Below, in pieces: positions 16,497-24,021 of a stretch of 64,000 nt of DNA. Source of the stretch: Bact-08 sp028707695 (GTDB taxonomy: Bacteria; Bacteroidota; Bacteroidia; Bacteroidales; UBA932); NCBI GenBank assembly GCA_963666385.1, contig OY762808.1, positions 1,674,001 through 1,738,000 of the forward strand. Direction: 5' to 3'. Made by a program: the position numbers and the translations under genes. Below the pieces are notes generated by a model. That model saw nothing but the letters and a program-made list of their open reading frames with translations. It had not been told where the DNA came from and ran no database searches. Each line of letters starts with the position of its first letter. Within the stretch, counting starts at the first letter, position 1.

Positions 16497-17743
16497 TGCT
16501 TACTCCTGCTTTTTTAATTTTACTAACACCAAAACCGGGTTATCGGTATCTTTGAGTCCCGAAGCTATTTGCCTGAACCTTTCTGAGCAATTTCCTGTTT
16601 CTGCATGGTTTATAAAATCTATGGCATTAATATACGAAACCATATAATCATCTTCAGAAATGTAAGAAGGCCAAATGGCGGGGCCACCGCCTAAATCATC
16701 CTTAAACCCTATTTGATTGTATGCAGGCTGATCTGCAAAAGTAAAGACCCCGTCAATTTTATTAAACACAGCACATGTAATTGGATATGAGATCTTCAAC
16801 CCACTTCCCGACCTCATCTCTCTTTGCTTATGGGCCAATGATCCTAAATGGAACTGGAGGAATAAGTAATCACTACTTTCAAAAACCCTGTTATATAGAA
16901 AAATATAGGGGCTATGACTCCCGGCACGGTAATGTACATATTTATTATTTATCTTGTATTGTCCATAGTTAATGACAAATGCAGTATCTATCTGCAAATC
17001 TTTGTCAATATTTAAAATATATTCATCAGTACCGTTAATCAATCTTACGGAATCTCGGAACTTGTAAATTTTAGGATAGTTGAAAGCATAAGATCTTGAT
17101 AGTTCCCTCAAAAGTTTTTTTTCTGTTTCGGGATACTCTACTAATAGATTGATTCCAGAGGTACTATCAATTCCGATAACAGAGTAATTATCTTCTTTCT
17201 TCACATCCACTTTGAACAAATAATTGTTTTCGGGAATCTTACATAAGCCTGTTATATTCTTGTTTTTAAGTTCTACATTTCTAATGAATTTACCTTCGGA
17301 TGAATACTCTACAATTTTGTTGCTGTATGATTGAACAAGCAGGTTACCTGTCTTGCTTTCTATTTGTAAATAGCTTATTGATTCATATTCTTGGGGACCT
17401 CTGCCGCATCTGCTGATTTGCCTGACAAACGCTCCATTCTTATTAAAAACTTTTAGAGCATCAGAACCAACCTTAGCCTCCAATAAATAGACAAGGCCAC
17501 TCTCATAGAAAAGTCCACTACCTGGAGTGCCCACAAGGGATTCCTCATTTGTTTCCAGTGGTATGTATTCTATGGAATCTGCTATCTCCGAAAGATTAAC
17601 AACTCGGCCTATGCCAATACTTCCGGCCACATCAATAACTTTTGGATCGCTCTTATGATTATCTTGATTTGAAGAACAAGAGGACAAAGAGATAAACAAA
17701 ACTAATACCAATATAAATATGTTGTCTTTCATGGTTGTTATAA
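16497..17743 (-). repeat. Copy 2 of the 1.25-kb gene duplication
   Basis: Partner of 13608-14872, 18 bp shorter because of a net 6-codon difference in the divergent middle (about 16996-17390). The flanks share no sequence with those of copy 1. In particular the left arm of the dismutase terminator hairpin is absent here. Confidence 0.9.
16500..17732 (-). CDS. Six-bladed beta-propeller lipoprotein (copy 2)
   Basis: 410 aa from ATG 17732 (MKDNIFILVLVLFISLSSC), the same start as copy 1; a longer frame from 17771 adds 13 unlikely residues. N-terminal about 120 and C-terminal about 160 residues are nearly identical to copy 1. The central stretch is clearly different (for example NKNITGLCKIPENNYLF against KIIKTSSLWRDINKIDDNKYLF). 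This pattern of identical ends and a divergent core suggests gene conversion or selected variation of the ligand-facing blades. It is divergent from the 17861 gene with 128 nt between the starts. Function unknown. Confidence 0.85.
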   Translation of the reverse strand: MKDNIFILVLVLFISLSSCSSNQDNHKSDPKVIDVAGSIGIGRVVNLSEIADSIEYIPLETNEESLVGTPGSGLFYESGLVYLLEAKVGSDALKVFNKNGAFVRQISRCGRGPQEYESISYLQIESKTGNLLVQSYSNKIVEYSSEGKFIRNVELKNKNITGLCKIPENNYLFKVDVKKEDNYSVIGIDSTSGINLLVEYPETEKKLLRELSRSYAFNYPKIYKFRDSVRLINGTDEYILNIDKDLQIDTAFVINYGQYKINNKYVHYRAGSHSPYIFLYNRVFESSDYLFLQFHLGSLAHKQREMRSGSGLKISYPITCAVFNKIDGVFTFADQPAYNQIGFKDDLGGGPAIWPSYISEDDYMVSYINAIDFINHAETGNCSERFRQIASGLKDTDNPVLVLVKLKKQE

Positions 17744-17860
17744 TTAATTGACACTTCTTTACTATATCCATGATCCTACAGGTAAAGTTAAGAATTATCC
17801 TTACTTTTTAAACATATTGATTATCTTCGTTTAATGATTATTGAATAAAACAAATATATT

Positions 17861-19093
17861 ATGAACCGAGTAATATTTTGCCTTATTTTATTTGTTGCTG
17901 CATGCACTGGCCCAAATACCACTCACAATACATCATTGAATGTTATTGATGTGGCGGGTTCGCTCAACTCGGAGCGGGTTATGAATATATCGGAAATTGC
18001 AGATACAGTTGAGTATATTCCCTTGGAGACCACGAATGAATCAGTAGTCGGTAAAATATTTAATGACAGGGTTTTCTTTGAACGCGGAGTTTTTTATATT
18101 GCCCTGTACAATGGTAATATTACCATGTTTGATGAGAAAGGTGAGTTTTTAAACTCTTTTTGCAGATTGGGGAGGGGACCCGAGGAGTACGTCCGATTTT
18201 ATGATATAGATGTAGATCATATAACAGGGAACATTCATGTACAGAGTGTCAATAAAATCAATGAATATTCTGCAAAAGGAGATTTGATAACAAAAATTAA
18301 GCTCCCGGGAAATGAGGAATTGGATAATTTGCTTCTTTTTTTTATAAAGAGACTACCCGATTATTACATAGTAGCATCACGAATATATAGTAATACCATT
18401 CATTCCGGAATTGTTGTTGATACCTTATCGAATCTCATAATAAAGCTGGATTATCCCAAAGAGGAGATAGATTATGTCTCCACCCTTAACCCAAAACGAA
18501 TACCAACGAATGTCAATCCGTATATATTTAAATACAAAGACAAAATAAGGGTCATAAATGGTAACAATAAATATATCCTAAGTATAAACAACGATTTAAC
18601 CATTGATACGGCTTATGTCATAAACTATGGAAAATTCAGTCTCCACTCACAGCCCGGGAAACTCTTAAGTGGGGAAGCTCCTTTTCTGTGGAGGAGGTAT
18701 GATGTTTTTGAGAGTGACAACTACCTGTTAATGACCTTTCATTTAGGCTCGTTAGCAAAAAAACCGTCTCTTTTGAAAAAAGCAGATGACAATGATTATG
18801 TTTATCCACACTATCCCTCGTTGTTTAACAAGGTGACAGGAGAGCTAACACTTCTTTCACAACCAGAGGATTATAAACTGGGGTTCAAAGAAGATTTTCA
18901 TGATGGACCTCCAATTTGGCCGATTTACGTAAGCTCCGACAATTATTTGATTAGCATAATAAGCGCAATGAAACTCAAACATTATGTGAGCACAAATGAG
19001 GTTTCACGGGAACTAGCATCAATCGCAACTTCTCTCAAAGAAGAAAGCAACCCCGTGATTGTGCGGGTAAAACTCAAAACCCAACCATCCTGA
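17861..19093 (+). CDS. Six-bladed beta-propeller lipoprotein
   Basis: 410 aa, lipobox at Cys15 (LFVAAC). It keeps the family blocks: LNVIDVAGSLNSERVMNISEIADTVEYIPLETT, FCRLGRGPEEYVRFYDIDV, and FHDGPPIWPIYVSSDNYLISIISAMKL near the C-terminus. It lies head to head with copy 2; the motif order is the same, so both descend from one ancestor. A weak -7-like TATCTTCG (17822-17829) lies 32 nt before the ATG. Its 3' end is overlapped by a truncated minus-strand frame (18982-19410). Function unknown, outer-membrane or periplasmic location inferred. Confidence 0.85.
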   Translation: MNRVIFCLILFVAACTGPNTTHNTSLNVIDVAGSLNSERVMNISEIADTVEYIPLETTNESVVGKIFNDRVFFERGVFYIALYNGNITMFDEKGEFLNSFCRLGRGPEEYVRFYDIDVDHITGNIHVQSVNKINEYSAKGDLITKIKLPGNEELDNLLLFFIKRLPDYYIVASRIYSNTIHSGIVVDTLSNLIIKLDYPKEEIDYVSTLNPKRIPTNVNPYIFKYKDKIRVINGNNKYILSINNDLTIDTAYVINYGKFSLHSQPGKLLSGEAPFLWRRYDVFESDNYLLMTFHLGSLAKKPSLLKKADDNDYVYPHYPSLFNKVTGELTLLSQPEDYKLGFKEDFHDGPPIWPIYVSSDNYLISIISAMKLKHYVSTNEVSRELASIATSLKEESNPVIVRVKLKTQPS

Positions 19094-19410
19094 TTGTCCA
19101 ATTGGAAAATACTCCTACCGTTCCTCTTAATGTCTACAGATTGGAAATCGCCAGACTCACCATCCCATCCGTTGTATCTATAAAAAGAAGCATGGTAGTT
19201 GCTTTGGTTGTCCAAAGATTGAAATGAGACAGATGATATGTTTGTAAATGGCTTGATCCCACTGTAATTGGTATAATCCATTTTGGAAACAAACTCATTT
19301 TTTACCATAACAATGCTGTTTTCAACACTATAGATTGAAGTTTCAACTGATTGTCCCATACACAATACAGTTGCATAAAACATAGATACCGAGAGTAACA
19401 AGCATTTCAT
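18982..19410 (-). pseudogene. 5' fragment of an exported protein gene, running antisense into the propeller gene
   Basis: From ATG 19410 the frame begins with a plausible signal peptide (MKCLLLSVSMFYATVLCMGQ) and about 90 residues of Ser/Asn/Tyr-rich exported-type sequence (SVETSIYSVENSIVM ... SNYHASFYRYNGWDGESGD ... RSIFQLDNQDGW). At about 19090 it enters the antisense of the plus-strand propeller gene, and the remaining 30-odd residues are only that shadow. I infer that the real gene lost its 3' part when the plus-strand gene arrived. No family recognised. The ATG at 19428 is an alternative start. Confidence 0.5.
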
Positions 19411-19488
19411 AGGGGTGAAATTAATCATTTATTTTTAAATTTACATCATGGTTCAGAATTCATGGGCTTACAACTTAACTAAATCACA
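19094..19488. other. 395-bp gap between two plus-strand propeller genes
   Basis: Apart from the minus-strand gene fragment (to 19410) this stretch holds only about 80 AT-rich bases (19411-19488), presumably with the promoter of the next propeller gene. No hairpin terminator was recognised. Confidence 0.6.
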
Positions 19489-20649
19489 ATGAACCGAATA
19501 ATCCTGTTTTCTTTACTAACATTGTTTCTTGCTACTCAATGTGGCAAAAATGATACTGATAACTTACTTGCTATTTTCCCACTGAATCACACAAAAGTGG
19601 AAAACAATTTTGAAAATTTTGTAGCCAAGCTGGTCCTGATACCAATTTCTGAATCAAAAGAAAACCTTATTTCTGATATTTCTAAAATCATTATAGGCAA
19701 TAATAATAACTTTCTTTTTTTAGATGGAAATGCAGTTGTTAAGGTTTTTTCACCTGATGGAAAATTTATAAGGGATATTGGAACTAAGGGTAGGGGGCCC
19801 GGGGAATATATAAATATTGAAGACATCTGTTTAACAGCAGACGGGAATTACTTATTGATTCTCCAGACAGGATCTGTAAATAAATACCGAGTTTCTGATG
19901 GATCTTTTATTACTAAAATTGAAATCCCAAGGAAAAATTATGATGCAATATGTTCATCAATAAATGGATCCTTTTACTTGTTTTCTTCTAACCCAGCAGA
20001 TGACTCAAATTTTGAAACACCATTCTATGCTCTTTCAAATTTTAGTGAAAAGGGTAAATTGATAAAAGAATTGCTACCTAGAAAAGATTTTGTTTTTACA
20101 CAAGGAATCTTTACACAATCATACGATAAATCAACAATAATGAGACCTCAGGAGGGAGACAATATTGCTTACAAAATTCGAGACGAGGTTGTTCCATTTT
20201 TCAAAATCGATTTTCAAGAGCGGGCAATTCCAAGCAGATATATTTTTAGAGAATCAAATGATTTGTATAGTGGAATGAAGAATTATCTTTACTCGGAATA
20301 TTACAAACTGCCGATATATATTCATGACACAGAGAAATTTATCTACTTTTCATCCATTGGACCCGGGGCAAAACAAAATGATTTTCTATTTAACATTGAA
20401 AATTGCAACGGGATACATTGGACTTATGAACAAAACGATAATGATCCTTTGTTTATAATGGCTTCTGATGATGAATTCTTCTATACGTCAATTTATATAG
20501 ACAAAGAGTCATTAAATTATTCTTCCTATTCGGATACTTCCTTTAAAGCAAATAACTTAACAGACTACTTGCTTAAAAACATATGCAAGACTAATGATAG
20601 AGAAAACAAATTATTTGTTGCAAAAATTAAATTTAAAATTGACTACTGA
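19489..20649 (+). CDS. Six-bladed beta-propeller lipoprotein (divergent member)
   Basis: 386 aa, lipobox at Cys18 (FLATQC). The blade motif is clear: VVKVFSPDGKFIRDIGTKGRGPGEYINIEDICL, with LFLDG before it. It lacks the ISEIA...IPLE opening and the GGPxxWP C-terminal block of the other members, so it belongs to a second subfamily. AT-rich throughout. It converges with the FabK-like gene, 24 nt apart. No catalytic motif; function unknown. Confidence 0.8.
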   Translation: MNRIILFSLLTLFLATQCGKNDTDNLLAIFPLNHTKVENNFENFVAKLVLIPISESKENLISDISKIIIGNNNNFLFLDGNAVVKVFSPDGKFIRDIGTKGRGPGEYINIEDICLTADGNYLLILQTGSVNKYRVSDGSFITKIEIPRKNYDAICSSINGSFYLFSSNPADDSNFETPFYALSNFSEKGKLIKELLPRKDFVFTQGIFTQSYDKSTIMRPQEGDNIAYKIRDEVVPFFKIDFQERAIPSRYIFRESNDLYSGMKNYLYSEYYKLPIYIHDTEKFIYFSSIGPGAKQNDFLFNIENCNGIHWTYEQNDNDPLFIMASDDEFFYTSIYIDKESLNYSSYSDTSFKANNLTDYLLKNICKTNDRENKLFVAKIKFKIDY

Positions 20650-20673
20650 TCTATCCTGGAATCCATTCACATA

Positions 20674-21582
20674 TTAGTCCACCAAATCTTCTATAATTTG
20701 TGCAGCGGTTTCGGATTTACGCACCATTGATGCAATTTGACCTATCTCCAGCTCACCCTCTTGAAGGTCACCCTCAAATATCCCTCTTTTTGAACGGCTC
20801 CGGCCCAGCAGTTCTTTCAATTCCTCTGCGCTTGCACCACGGTTCTCTGCCTCTGTGACTGCTTCGCAGAATGGGTTGACAGCCATCCGTGTGGGGGATA
20901 GCTTCCGCAGTAGCAACTTGGTTGCACCCTCGCTCAGGTTGCGGCAATAATCTTTGAACACAGGATGGGCAGAGCTCTCCAGGCAGAGGGCAAAACGGGT
21001 ACCTATCTGAACCCCCTCGGCACCAAGTGCAAAGGCTGCATTGTAACTGGCCCGCGACGATACCCCCCCGGCTGCAATCAAAGGAATGGAGATAGCCTCC
21101 CTCACCTGCGGGATAAGGCAAAATGTGGTTGTCTCCTCCCTGCCGTTATGGCCACCCGCCTCAAAACCCTCTGCAACCACCACATCCACTCCGGCCTCTT
21201 CGCACTTGCGGGCAAACAAAGAGCTGGAAACCACATGGGCCACAACAATCCCCTTCCCCTTCAAAACAGAGGTCCACTTTTTGGGACTGCCTGCACTGGT
21301 AAATACAATGGGTACCTTCTCTTCAATAATTATCTGCATTATCTCATCTATCTGAGGATAAAGCAGCGGTACGTTCACACCAAAAGGCAAACCTCCCAAA
21401 GCCTCCCGGCAACTCACAATATGATGCCTCAGGTTGTCGGGATGCATGCTGCCGGCACCAATCAGACCCAACCCACCGGCCTTACTCACTGCAGAGGCCA
21501 GCTTCCAGCCGCTGCACCAAACCATCCCACCTTGAACAATGGGATACTTGATTCCAAAAATCTTACAAATCCTGTTTTCCAT
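20674..21582 (-). CDS. Nitronate monooxygenase / FabK-like FMN protein
   Basis: 302 aa TIM-barrel flavoprotein of the NPD/FabK family. Motifs: KYPIVQGGMVW at the start, AVSKAGGLGLIGAGS, the FMN/active-site region VDVVVAEGFEAGGHNGREE, PLIAAGGVSSRASYNAAFALGAEGVQIGTRF. The HxG (GGHNG) is typical of both 2-nitropropane dioxygenase-like enzymes and enoyl-ACP reductase FabK, so the reaction cannot be settled; FabK would be a fatty-acid synthesis step. Soluble, single gene on its strand between plus-strand neighbours. Confidence 0.85.
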   Translation of the reverse strand: MENRICKIFGIKYPIVQGGMVWCSGWKLASAVSKAGGLGLIGAGSMHPDNLRHHIVSCREALGGLPFGVNVPLLYPQIDEIMQIIIEEKVPIVFTSAGSPKKWTSVLKGKGIVVAHVVSSSLFARKCEEAGVDVVVAEGFEAGGHNGREETTTFCLIPQVREAISIPLIAAGGVSSRASYNAAFALGAEGVQIGTRFALCLESSAHPVFKDYCRNLSEGATKLLLRKLSPTRMAVNPFCEAVTEAENRGASAEELKELLGRSRSKRGIFEGDLQEGELEIGQIASMVRKSETAAQIIEDLVD

Positions 21583-21665
21583 AATGGTACAAATTTAGGT
21601 AAAAACGAACATTTTTTTACCTTTGTTACAACTTAAACCAAGAACTTAACTTAAACTAAAAAAAT

Positions 21666-23015
21666 ATGTCAACCAATCAGAGAGACGGTTTCGGAAGCCG
21701 CTTCGGGGTACTTGTAGCTGTCGCAGGCTCGGCAGTAGGGCTTGGCAACCTATGGCGGTTCCCCTATATGGTGGGGAACAACGGAGGAGCAGCTTTCATA
21801 ATCTTATATCTGGCTTTTGTAATTGTACTGTGCCTCCCCATAATGTTCTCGGAATTCATTATTGGCCGCCGCACACAGTCGAATGCATTTGGCGCAATCA
21901 AAAAACTTGCACCACGGTCGGGCTGGCTCACGATTGGAGTTATAAGTGTTGTCGCTTCTGTGGCAATCATGTCTTTTTACAGTGTTGTAGGTGGGTGGAC
22001 ACTTGACTATATTATCAAGTCCTTTTCCCCCTCATTCCTCACATCGGACAGCGGCTCGCTTGCAGGACAGTTTAGTGGCTACACAAGCTCGTCGGTGATG
22101 CCCGTTGTGACACACCTCCTGTTCCTGGCAGTTTCGGCACTCATTGTTGTTGCCGGCGTTAAAAACGGTATAGAAAGATATTCAAAAATATTGATGCCCG
22201 TCCTCTTCTTTCTGGTACTTCTCCTTGCAATAAGGTCCCTTACCTTGGACGGAGCCGGCGCTGGTGTAGAGTTCCTTTTCAAACCCGACTTTTCCAAAAT
22301 TACAGGCAAAACAGCCCTTGCTGCCCTTGGTCAGGCCTTCTTTTCGCTCAGCCTGGGTATGGGTTGCATAATAACTTATGGCTCTTATGTAAACAAAAAG
22401 GAGAACCTTTTCAAAATCTCCTTTATGAGTGCCTTTGCCGACACGGGGTTTGCAATCCTTGCCGGCCTTGCAGTGGTTCCTGCAGTATTTGCATTCGGAA
22501 TTTCCCCTTCCGAAGGCCCCAGCCTTGTATTCATTACATTACCCCAAGTGTTTGCCCAGCTTCCGTTCGGGCAGATTATTTCAATTGCCTTTTTCTTTAT
22601 ACTCCTTATAGCGGCACTCACCTCATCAATATCACTGCTGGAAGTGATTGTCGCCTTTTGTACCGAAGAGCTCAAATGGAGCCGAAAAGGAGCTGTAATC
22701 GCAACTTTCCTGCTAATTGGATTCTTCGGCTCCCTGAGTTCGCTGTCGCAAGGTATTCTTGCAGATGTAAAAATATTCGGGAAAACCTTTTTCGACTTTT
22801 TCGATTACACATCATCCAATATAATGCTGCCTGTGGGAGGTCTTATGGTCGTACTTTTTGTAGGATGGAAAATGAAGGTCTCTGATGTCTATGACGAACT
22901 TACAAGCGGAGCAACAATCTCCCTGAAAGGCTGGATATTCAACTCCATACTTTTCATAATCAAATATGTTGCCCCTATTGCAATCCTTATTGTATTAATA
23001 AACAGTTTGCTATAA
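21666..23015 (+). CDS. Sodium-dependent transporter of the NSS (SNF) family
   Basis: 449 aa, about 11-12 membrane segments. The first helix carries the family signature GSRFGVLVAVAGSAVGLGNLWRFPY, split around the unwound substrate and sodium site, followed by NNGGAAFIILYLAF. Other NSS features: IGRRTQSNAFGAIKKLAP in the first cytoplasmic loop and FFSLSLGMGCIITYGSY in helix 6. Family members take up amino acids with sodium; which one cannot be told. Apparently monocistronic. Confidence 0.9.
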   Translation: MSTNQRDGFGSRFGVLVAVAGSAVGLGNLWRFPYMVGNNGGAAFIILYLAFVIVLCLPIMFSEFIIGRRTQSNAFGAIKKLAPRSGWLTIGVISVVASVAIMSFYSVVGGWTLDYIIKSFSPSFLTSDSGSLAGQFSGYTSSSVMPVVTHLLFLAVSALIVVAGVKNGIERYSKILMPVLFFLVLLLAIRSLTLDGAGAGVEFLFKPDFSKITGKTALAALGQAFFSLSLGMGCIITYGSYVNKKENLFKISFMSAFADTGFAILAGLAVVPAVFAFGISPSEGPSLVFITLPQVFAQLPFGQIISIAFFFILLIAALTSSISLLEVIVAFCTEELKWSRKGAVIATFLLIGFFGSLSSLSQGILADVKIFGKTFFDFFDYTSSNIMLPVGGLMVVLFVGWKMKVSDVYDELTSGATISLKGWIFNSILFIIKYVAPIAILIVLINSLL

Positions 23016-23045
23016 CAACTAAGCAGGACTGTTTACCAACCTGTT

Positions 23046-23513
23046 TCAGAATAGTTTTTTTCCTGAGCACTTTTCCAGATAGCTGCAGAGCTCCGTAAGG
23101 TTTTCGTTTTCCAAAACAACCGGCTCACCTACCGGCTCATACCTGTGGGGGACAAAGTGAGATACGACTATCACAGCATATCTCCTGTCTTTGGATATCC
23201 TTACATCCAGCTTGCCACTACCGGAGCTGGTAAAACAGACAACAGGATAACCCTCTTTGAATCTGTCATTGATAGCTTCTGACACTTCTCTTCTTCTCTC
23301 CCCTTCAAAATAAAAGCTGTAATGTTTTACCGGGCTTCCTGTCTTTGAATAGACCTCCTTTTTTAGTCCCAGACACGCTAACACGACAGATGAAATAAGT
23401 AGTACCATACCTATTGTTGTCCATGATGTGACAAAAGCAAAAACCGACAAAACAATCAAAATCGAGAGTACGGAAACTCTCTTTATATCTATTTTTTTAA
23501 CTATGTTTTCCAT
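23046..23513 (-). CDS. Membrane-anchored hypothetical protein
   Basis: 155 aa. Two closely spaced hydrophobic segments (VSVLSILIVLSVFAFV and IGMVLLISSVVLACLGL, residues about 13-48) precede a soluble domain of about 105 residues with alternating charged strands (KHYSFYFEGERRREVSEAI ... RRYAVIVVSHFVP). I do not recognise a family. It converges with the NSS transporter gene (30 nt) and stands alone on its strand. Confidence 0.6.
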   Translation of the reverse strand: MENIVKKIDIKRVSVLSILIVLSVFAFVTSWTTIGMVLLISSVVLACLGLKKEVYSKTGSPVKHYSFYFEGERRREVSEAINDRFKEGYPVVCFTSSGSGKLDVRISKDRRYAVIVVSHFVPHRYEPVGEPVVLENENLTELCSYLEKCSGKKLF

Positions 23514-23622
23514 TTTTAAAATAATCTGAATTTAACATTACTATTATATACAAGTGCAAAGCCCTGCACTAAATGCAGCAGCTTATATGCAGGCGTTCGG
23601 TGCCTGCCTATTGTATGTAATA

Positions 23623-24021
23623 TTAGATGATTATCTCCCGCAAGCGGTAGATGAAGAACTCTTTGGACCGTTGGAACGAAAGCACCGGTTCCTTTCCTGC
23701 CTGTACAGGCGCCTTACTAAAGCTGTTTTTTGAAAAAGAGTAGGTATAATTTGAACTTGCCGCAACAAAATTAAATCCGCACCCAAAGCCGTTGACAGAG
23801 GCACCATCTGTAAAATTATGGACAATCCGAGGCGATTCCGGTAACAGGGCAAAGCTGGCACTGTCAGAGGCTGGTTTGATCTCTCCGTAAAGGCCGGCTA
23901 TTGTATCGGGAAGCTTGTCATTCCCCGATGGTACAACAGGAATGGCAGCCCTTGCCATTAACAGCAGGGCTACCATCACGGCTGCAATAAGCCGGTTTAT
24001 ATTTGAATTCGTTTCCCTCAA
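23623..24021 (-). CDS. Small exported hypothetical protein coupled to yfhO
   Basis: 132 aa. An N-terminal signal or anchor helix (LIAAVMVALLLMARAAIPV) is followed by about 100 residues without recognisable fold, Ser/Asn/Phe-rich, ending in EFFIYRLREIII. Its ATG overlaps the stop codon of the YfhO gene by 4 nt, so translation is likely coupled. Low-complexity composition leaves some doubt that it is a conserved gene, but the overlap and signal support it. Confidence 0.5.
   Translation of the reverse strand: MRETNSNINRLIAAVMVALLLMARAAIPVVPSGNDKLPDTIAGLYGEIKPASDSASFALLPESPRIVHNFTDGASVNGFGCGFNFVAASSNYTYSFSKNSFSKAPVQAGKEPVLSFQRSKEFFIYRLREIII

Noticed and set aside
17732..17771. Longer start (13 extra codons) for propeller copy 2
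   Set aside because: Copy 1 lacks these codons and the lipoprotein signal begins exactly at ATG 17732.
13608..20649. Integrative element or prophage
   Set aside because: No integrase, transposase, attachment repeats, or tRNA next to the array; only lipoproteins and relics are seen.
20965..21636. 223-codon plus-strand frame opposite the FabK-like gene
   Set aside because: Antisense shadow; no recognisable motif, while the minus-strand flavoprotein is well conserved.
22990..23050. Terminator hairpin between the NSS transporter and the 23046 gene
   Set aside because: CAGG/CCTG-type pairs exist but give no stable stem with a T-run that I could defend.
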